Assembly: GCF_003573695.1 (NCBI RefSeq)
Contig: NC_039360.1
Span: 65,535,911 to 65,599,910 of the forward strand
DNA: 64,000 nt
Source of the DNA: Papaver somniferum
Taxonomy: Eukaryota; Streptophyta; Magnoliopsida; Ranunculales; Papaveraceae
Direction of reading: 5' to 3'
Each line of letters begins with the position of its first letter. The first letter of the stretch is position 1. Position numbers and translations under genes: made by a program. Positions 56,777-64,000 of this stretch are shown here, one piece after another. Under the pieces are notes generated by a model. It saw only the letters and a program-made list of their open reading frames with translations. It did not search any database and was not told the DNA's origin.

Positions 56777-59139
56777 TGAAAATGTTGGGGTACAACAACC
56801 ACACCCAATATTTCACTTAGCAATCTGTACGGACAAACTCCAATATACTTTCAAGAGAATCAACTGGACTCAATCTTAATAAAGTATATCAAAGAGTTAT
56901 ATCTCTCTTTCTTGATTCAATTCTTTCTCAAGAAAATAGAAATTTGCGAGTCTAATTTAATACAAGAGAAATCACTTGAACGGTACCAAAGACCAATGTT
57001 CAAGTATCAATCAATTTCAATCAACAACGAAAGGTCGGATTTCCAATTGATTGATTCAAACGCACAAACTGTGATATTTCAATTATATAACAAAATATAA
57101 TGCGGAATAGAAATAACACAAACACCAGAATTTTGTTAACGAGGAAACCGCAAATGCAAAAAAACCCCGGGACCTAGTCCAGATTGAACACACACTGTAT
57201 TAAGCCGCTACAGACACTAGCCTACTACAAACTAACTTCGGTCTGGACTGTAGTTGAACTCCAATCAATCTCACACTGATCCAAGGTACAGTTATGCTCC
57301 TACGTCTCTGATACCAGCAGGATACTACGTACTTGATTCCCTTAGATGATCTCACCCACAACTAAGAGTTGCTACGACCCAAAGTCTAAGACTTTAATAA
57401 ACAAATATGTATCACACAGAAAAGTATACGGTAATAGATAAATCCGACTCCCGCGAATATACCTACGAGTTTTGTTCCGTCTTTTGATAAATCAAGGTGA
57501 ACAAGAACCAATTGATAAACCGGACTTATATTCCCGAAGAATAGCCTAGTATTATCAATCACCTCACAATAATCTTAATCGACGCAGTGAAATAAGATAT
57601 TGTGGAATTACAAACGATGAGACGAAGATGTTTGTGACTACTTTTATATCTTGCCTATCGGAGATATTAATCTCAAGTTAATCGTTACGATTATACTCAA
57701 AACGATAGAATCAGCAAGATCAGATCACACAACTATGAGAAAGTATTATCGGTCTGGCTTCACAATCCTAATGAAGTCTTTAATTCGTTAACTTGGTTTT
57801 CAAGAAGAAACCTAAGGTTAAAGGAGAATCGACTCTAGTTAATACAACTAGTATCACACAAGAGGTGTGGGGATTAGGTTTCCCAGTTGCTAGAGTTCTC
57901 CCTTATATAGTCTTTAAAATCAGGGTTTGCAATCAATGTTAGCTTGGTAACAAACCATTCAATATTCACCGTTAGATGAAAACCTGATTAGATTCAAGCT
58001 AATATCTTTCAACTGTTGGATCGAAAACTTAGCTTGTTACACACAAATCAAATGCACGATTTTAGGTTTGTGTAACCGTACCCAAACATGTACATTTGTT
58101 GGTTCAACAATAGTTAACCAAATGGTTAGCGATATGAGCACTTTCATATCAACCATATTCTTCTTCACCATAACTAGTTCAAATGACTCAAATGAACTAG
58201 TTAGAGAGTCGTTCAATTGCAAGGAAATCTTTTGTAACTACACAAGACACAATCGAAGCAAAAACGATTTGATTCACTCGAATCGGTTCATGAACTTTAT
58301 AGCCACGGTTTGCATTTAGAATTCCTTAGTTAATATAAATAAGTTCACAAACAATATTCTTTAGATATAACAAACTTAAGTTCGCAGACTTAGTTCGCGG
58401 ACTTAAGTTCCCGGAAGGAGATCTTAAACTCCAGCAGATATCCTCGGGTTGAGAACTTCTGCCAGTTCGCAGACTGGGTTTGTGGACTGAGTTCACGGAT
58501 CTTGTTCCGGTTCTCTTGATCAACAAAGTTCACAAACTTCGGTTCAAGGAAAAAGGACTTATACATATATGTGTTTCCACACAATGCTTATATCGAACAT
58601 TGGTTATATAATCTAAACTCTCATTTCAATCATTGAAACATTCTTAGAGGACGTTATATAGTTGTTATTCACAAATAATTTTTCGTCAAAGCAATTTTCA
58701 AAGTGATTGAAACATATCATGACTTTCGTCACTAGGTAAAGATGAAATTGGCCAAAGCGAAAGCTTACCAACACATATTTCGAGAAATAGATAGGCGAGA
58801 TAAACTCGGATCGAAATAACAAATGTGTATAATCAAAGTCCATATAGCAAAACGACTTTTGTCTCAAGATAGGAGATAGAGTAGATAGACTTTTGAGTGA
58901 TAGATAAGTTCAAGTCTCCACATAACTTTTAGTCGATCAAGTTCCACCAGTTCCTTGAGTAGTCCTTTGTCTTGTATGATGATTGCCATGGAGTTCTTGA
59001 GCTCAACTACACTTTCTATCCTAGTCCGAGGCTTAGCTATAATAGAATAAAAATCAAGACTTATAGTTTTGATCACTAACATTGACAAACATGCTTGAGA
59101 TAGTAACACATGCGAGTTCGACCGACCAAAGCTCTAACA
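56777..59139 (-). repeat. 3' LTR of R (2363 bp)
   Basis: Minus-strand ends TGTTAGAGC (right) and CCCAACATTTTCA (left). It differs from the E1/O/B LTRs in the module region: 58375-58520 has AGTTCGCAGACTTAGTTCGC (start) and related TTCGCGGACTTAAG words in place of GTATGCATAC modules. Confidence 0.85.
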
Positions 59140-61420
59140 AAACTATCAATACATATAGGATACAAAAAATAAATAAATTAATTTTGTAGCTCCTATTCCA
59201 CATGCCTAATCTTCAACATTACTCGAAATCTTCGTCACTTCCAAGTACTCCAATGATCCCAAAGGTTATAAGTTCAGCATCAACGTAGTTGAAAATCCGC
59301 AGCTATAACAACGAGAAAACAAGAGTTCTCAATCATTGTTATCAAAGTTCAATTGTATCACAACTTCGACAACAATACTATGGTTATATGTATCACTTCC
59401 CCTTAGTCAATACTCCATCTCACATGGAAACCACTCCCCCTTACATAATGATCTCAAAACCATATGTATCTGTAGTGTGAACTACATATTAATTCTCCCC
59501 CTTTTTGTCAATAAAATTGGCAAAGGTACGAAAACGGGATCCTAATGAAATTTCTAAAAGAGACATTTCATGACCAAAAGAAAGCATGTATCAACTTGTT
59601 TATATGCAATCATAAAGCCGAAGCTAATGCATTCATCAAGGAGTTTATAAAGATACAAGATAACCCCTATAATATTTCACAGCCGCATTCCCCACAAAGA
59701 TTTGGCAATTAAGCACAAGTTCAATTAAGAACTCTCCCCCATAATATGTCATTCCCGAAAGAACAACAAGAGCGACCTTAATTTCAAAAGAAGGATTTCT
59801 TTGGACACAACAAATCACATACAATTATGAATTTGAATCCAAAATACTCAATTAAATTAACCACAAGAGAACCCATGATTAATTTAATCGGAAATGCTCA
59901 ACATAAGTGAACTTATGGAGACTCAAAAATATTCAATTAGATTAATCACAAGAGAACCCATAATTAATCTAATCGGAATACACAACCAAATTAACCACAA
60001 AAATTAATCAATTTAATTGGTCATGCTCGACATAAGAAGACTTACGGAGCAACAACTAAATAACCAAACGAGGATGATTAATTTAGTTGAACATGGGCGA
60101 CATAAAATACCTCACGGAGCAACTACTAAGAATAACTCAGTTGATTGTGCTCAACATAAGACACTTTATGGAACAACACAGTATATGCACAAAAATTGTA
60201 GACCGGAGGTCGACCAAATACTGTGGAATAATCAAGGATTCATTCTATTTTCCATCACCATTTGCACAATGACATACAATAGACATAATCCTTGTAAACA
60301 AAAGATTTGAACCTATCTTCCATCAATAATTGACATAATAGGCTTAACTTTTGTATTTGTCAAAAGTTCATTCCTTCTTTTATCAACACATGCATATCGA
60401 CATATAAAGGACTTAACTTTTGACAAGGTATGGGACAAACACAGTTCACGAACGTAAACACACATATCCCATAACAAATTGCAATATATAAAACCATAAA
60501 GATTAATACTGCAAAAATTAACCTTTGTCCTTAGAAGGTAAAATCAATATTTTTCGCACGTATCTACACCAAGAATAGCTACCAAAGGCATATAAAAATA
60601 TTTTCTTAACAAGGAAGAACATACAAAGTCATTAACGACCATGCACCATAGTTCACATAAGATGGTTGTGAACATTCATGAATTCCATAGTAAAGCGAGC
60701 TACTATCTATTCTTGAACTTCCTTCTTTGTGATTCACCAACAACATTCTTGTAAAAGCTACAAATGATCTTAGAAGAGTAGTACTCCAATAATCCAAGTG
60801 CCCAAGTCCAAGAGAAGTGGAACAAGTGCGACGAAACGGAGCAAAACACTCAAAAACAAGAGAAGGGAAAAAAAACAATCTTAACTCATCCAAATACAAT
60901 AATTCTCATATCCATTTTGAAGATAATTCAAAGAGGAAGAGAATGAAATAATAATGAGGTCATTTCGAGTTTGGACGAAGAAGTTACGGCCAAAACATGT
61001 TCACCGAACATCAACGTCTACAGGCAAGTATGCATACGGGTTTGCAAACGAATTTTCATGACCTGGGGCAGTATGCAAATGGGTATGCGTACTTAAATGC
61101 ATGGATTTTGATTTTAAATGATGGTAAGCATACCAGGTATGTGTACCATGGAGTCCAAACATCCCGAACTACTATTTTCAAACCTAAACACTTAAGAACC
61201 TCAAACACAAATCAAGTTAGGTAAAAATGAACGATAAGCAAGGTACATACATCATTATAAATACTCTAAGACAATAAAAATACAAACCTTGCTCAAGTTA
61301 ATAGACATACCTTTTTAGAAGAATCCAATCAAATTTTGCAGCCTTACCGAACATAATCTGTGCTCCCCAATTCTCGTGCTTCCCTCACTGTATACATAGC
61401 AGGGCATTCATTGGTGAGGA
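59140..61420 (-). other. 3' internal region of R, no gene accepted
   Basis: 59140-60560 matches the family's shared 3' region, with extra local duplications: the phrase TTAATCTAATCGGAAT..CACAA recurs at 59880-60000, and CATAAG..ACTTA.GGA(G)CAAC recurs between 60030 and 60180. 60600-61420 is particular to this copy and contains another GGGTATGCGTAC module near 61085. A 97-codon minus-strand frame at 60606-60899 has no recognisable features. Confidence 0.5.
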
Positions 61421-61436
61421 TGCACTTACAACACAA

Positions 61437-62781
61437 TCAAGTTGTGTTGAGGTGAACAATATCTTGCTCACCACAAATGACTTTTGGATTATCATGAAAG
61501 AAATCGCTTTTAGAACCTTTCACACCCAAATCCATCTTTCCAAAGAACTTGTTAAGTTCCAACATCATGGATACTGCCTTCTCCATAGTCATGAAATTTT
61601 TTGGGAGATCATTCCTTTTCACACTCAAAACATCATTGACTTTCTTTGGTATCCACTTCTGAGTGCGTTTAGGAACAATAGGAACCTTCTTCCCATTACT
61701 CTCTTCTAGAATTCTCGGAAGAGAATTGGATTGACTATTCTTTTGCAAGTTAGTCTTTCTCCAATTGGGAGCATCGGATTTTGTCTTCGTCTTTACGAAG
61801 TTATCCTTTTTATAACCATTACGATTGTGAAAAGGATTCGTACGACATTTATAGGCAAATCTAGGTTTATCACAGCATTGATTCCTTTGCCTAAAGGTTG
61901 GAAAATTACAACATGTAACGTTAAGGGGATTAGTCTTAACATATGATCTTGGTTTCACAACTTCTTGTGATGCCCAAACAAGAACATCATGAAGTTTCTC
62001 ATTCCTTATACGGAAATGACATCTCCTTTCCAGGTGACCTTTATTTCCGCAATAGTGACAAACATAAGGAATTTTCTTACCTCGATCCGTGTGTGCTGAC
62101 TTTGGAGGTTGATATACTTTGCTCTTTCGAACCTTAATTACCGGTGAAGGTATTTCACTTTTGCTATCAGTGGAAACCTTTTGTTGAGAAGCATCACTAG
62201 CCTTGACAAATTTTACCACTTTGCTAGTACTTGGAGCATCTATTCCCTTATAGAGCAATCCTCGTGTATCACGATGATTTTTACTTGCTCCTAGCATAGT
62301 GGTTAATTTGCTTGAACTATAATTGAACTTTTTCAAGTCATCTTCCAACATATTGATTTTATCAAGAGCAGCAGTTAAATCAGCCTCAAGGAGTTTTTCT
62401 TGAGCGAGATAAGCGCTTTCTCTGTCGTCAAAACTTGTTTGCTGGGAGTTAATCCTTTCTTCAGATTCTGCAAGTTTCTCTTCCAACAAAAAATACTTTT
62501 AATGAAGATTATCACATTCAAGTGACTTCATACGAAAGTTTTCCTCAGAATCCTTGAGGATCGATTCGTTAGAACGATTCTAAACATAAACACCTGCGTA
62601 ACATCTTCTCAATTTCTTGTTTTCTCGATAGAGAGGAGTCAGAAGAGGAGTGACATGAGAAGTTGTCATCTTATTCTTTTCTAACGAATTCAAAACCTTC
62701 ACATACTCAGAGACTTCCTCATCAACATATCTATCAATATCTGAATCACCTTCATCATAAAGTTCATCCAACTATTCTTCT
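61437..62781 (-). pseudogene. Gag of R: coiled coil, CCHC knuckle, basic tail; in-frame stops
   Basis: One frame on the minus strand from 62781 to 61437, broken by in-frame stops near 62763, 62580 and 62500. The first part is acidic (MDELYDEGDSDIDRYVDEEV, homologous to E1 gag). The uninterrupted 350 codons from 62489 hold the end of the coiled coil (residues 1-55, LEEKLAESEERINSQQ), the knuckle CHYCGNKGHLERRC at 144-157, and a long Lys/Asn-rich tail ending near QDIVHLNTT. The CYYCGNKGHLERRC of E1 is nearly identical, so E1 and R share a gag subtype that differs from O (CSFCGKRNHYDSYC) and B (CSFCGSASHVQSKC). The N-terminus is removed by the deletion at 62782. Confidence 0.8.
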
Positions 62782-64000
62782 AGGCACGCAGCGAAAAAAG
62801 ATATCGTGGAATTACAAACGATGAGACGAATTGTTTGTGATTACTTTTCTATCTTTCCTATCGAAGATATAAAATCTCGAGCCAATTATTACAATCGTAC
62901 TCGTAATGATAGAAGATGCAAGATCAGATCACACAACTACAAGAAAAGTAGTATCGGTCTGGCTTCACAATCCCAATGAAGTCTTTAAGTCGTTAACCTG
63001 GTTTACAAGAAGAAACCAAAGGTTAAAGGAGAATCGACTCTAGATATGAAACTAGTATCACACGTAAGGTGTGGGTATTAGGTTTCCCAGTTGCTAGAGT
63101 TCTCCCTTATATAGTTTTCAAATCAGGGTTTGCAATCAATGTTAGCTTGGTAACAAAGCATTCAATATTCACCGTGAAAACCTGATTAGATTCAAGCTAA
63201 TATTTCTCAACCGTTGGGTCGAAAACTTAGCTTGTTACACACAAATGAAATGTCCAATTTTGGGTTTACGAACCGTTCCCAAACATTAACATTTTTCGGT
63301 TCAACAATAGTTAACCAAATGGTTAGCCATATGATTACTTTCATATCAAGCATATTCTTCTTCACCATAACTAGTTCAAATGACTCAAATGAACTAGTTA
63401 GAGAGTTATTCAATTGCTTAGATCTTATGTAACTACACAATACACAGTCGAAGAAAAAACGGTTTGATTCACTCGAATCGGTTCATGAACTTTATAGCCA
63501 CGGTTGTCAAAATCATTCCTTAGTTTAAATAAACATGAGTTCAAGAATAACCGGTTTTAGATATAACCTGCTCAAGTTCGCGGACTGGGTTCGCGTACTT
63601 AAGCTCATGGAAGGGGTTCACAAACTCCAGCAGAAATTCTCGGGTCGAGAACTTCCGCTAGTTCGCGGACTTGGCTCACGCCACTTCCATTTCTCTTGAT
63701 CAACAAAGTTCGCAAACTTTGGTTCAAGGAATTAGGACTTATACATATATGTGTTTCCACAACAATGCTTATATCCTACCAATGGTTATGTAATCTAAAC
63801 TCTCATTTCAATCATTGAAACATTCTCAGAGGACTGATATAGCCGTTATTCACAGACCATTTTTCATCAGAGCAATTTTCAAAATGATTGAAACATAACA
63901 TGACTATCGTCACTAGGTAAAGATGAATTCGGCTAAAGTGAAATCTTACCAACACATATTTCGAGAAATAGATATGCGAGATAAATTCAGCTCGAAATAG
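62782..64000 (-). repeat. 5' LTR of R, internally truncated, continuing off the window
   Basis: Collinear with about 57580-58800 of R's 3' LTR (for example GTGGAATTACAAACGATGAGACGA at 62808 in short form), including TTCGCGGACT modules at 63575-63710. About 800 bp of its 3' end is missing at the junction with gag. Confidence 0.85.

Larger units (their letters stand above)
56777..64000 (-). mobile_element. R: gag-only Sirevirus-like element inserted in O's LTR, right end outside the window
   Basis: 3' LTR 56777-59139, internal region 59140-62781, then a 5' LTR remnant 62782 to beyond 64000. The bases before it are GATGT (56772-56776), the expected half of a target duplication; the other half would lie right of the window. 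A deletion has joined gag directly to the middle of the 5' LTR, so the primer site and gag start are missing. The tract before the 3' LTR is also deleted (GCTCTAACA runs straight into AAACTATCAATACATA, without ATCTCCCCCTTTG). No pol is visible. Confidence 0.85.

Noticed and set aside
1..64000. Bacterial-type features (operons, ribosome binding sites, attachment sites, replication origins)
   Set aside because: The sequence is plant nuclear DNA; the only prokaryote-like genes are the plastid-derived fragments.

Overview
The window looks like nuclear DNA of a flowering plant, most likely a eudicot. The evidence is plant-type LTR retrotransposons with long LTRs, plant L1-type LINE remnants, hAT-like and other MITEs, and a scrambled piece of chloroplast DNA (petL, petG, trnW, psaB) whose gene order is that of land-plant plastomes. 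The overall repeat style would fit a basal eudicot such as a poppy relative, but I cannot fix the species. Host gene content is very low: I support only one plausible intact nuclear gene, a 96-residue secreted Cys-rich protein at 7976-8266.

Layout. 1-5972: a minus-strand, gag-only, Sirevirus-like (Ty1/Copia) element (E1), cut by the left window edge. 5973-7250: an unrecognised, probably frameshifted coding remnant and a Ty1/Copia RT/RNase H fragment. 7900-8266: the small secreted-protein gene. 10252-11444: 3' part of a retroelement with a zinc-knuckle plus PD-(D/E)XK-like endonuclease domain (REL family); diverged pieces recur at 18032-18575 and 24003-24147, all on the minus strand. 11721-12469: hAT-like MITE with an 8-bp TSD. 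13447-16050: a poly(A)-tailed retroposon flanked by a duplicated target. 16860-23200: mostly decayed LINE pieces, two Copia solo LTRs or LTR-like pieces, a MITE and a (TA)n microsatellite. 25080-26837: chimeric plastid insertion, fused directly to a LINE endonuclease fragment (26838-27745). 27860-28090: hairpin-bearing ~29-bp repeats.

From 29296 to the right edge the window is one stack of nested retrotransposons. A minus-strand gag-only element (O) received two plus-strand insertions in its gag: element A (32645-44853, exact CATGT duplication) and element B (45063-54219, near-exact GTCTC/GCCTC duplication). A was itself hit by a 3.15-kb solo LTR (40063-43213, exact CGGAC duplication). O's 5' LTR was hit by another minus-strand gag-only element (R, 56777 to beyond the window). 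The gag reading frame of O can be followed across A and B, which confirms the order of events.

Four elements (E1, O, B, R) form a family with 2.0-2.5 kb LTRs, an initiator-Met-tRNA-type primer site, gag with coiled coil and CCHC knuckle, a second small reading frame in some copies, and several GGGGGAG purine motifs before the 3' LTR. No protease, integrase or reverse transcriptase is visible in any of them. They are best read as non-autonomous (TR-GAG-like) elements mobilised by an autonomous relative. Element A carries almost no coding sequence and is filled by two tandem arrays (27/54-bp and 76/77-bp units). All protein-level names come from reading motifs by eye; no database search was possible.
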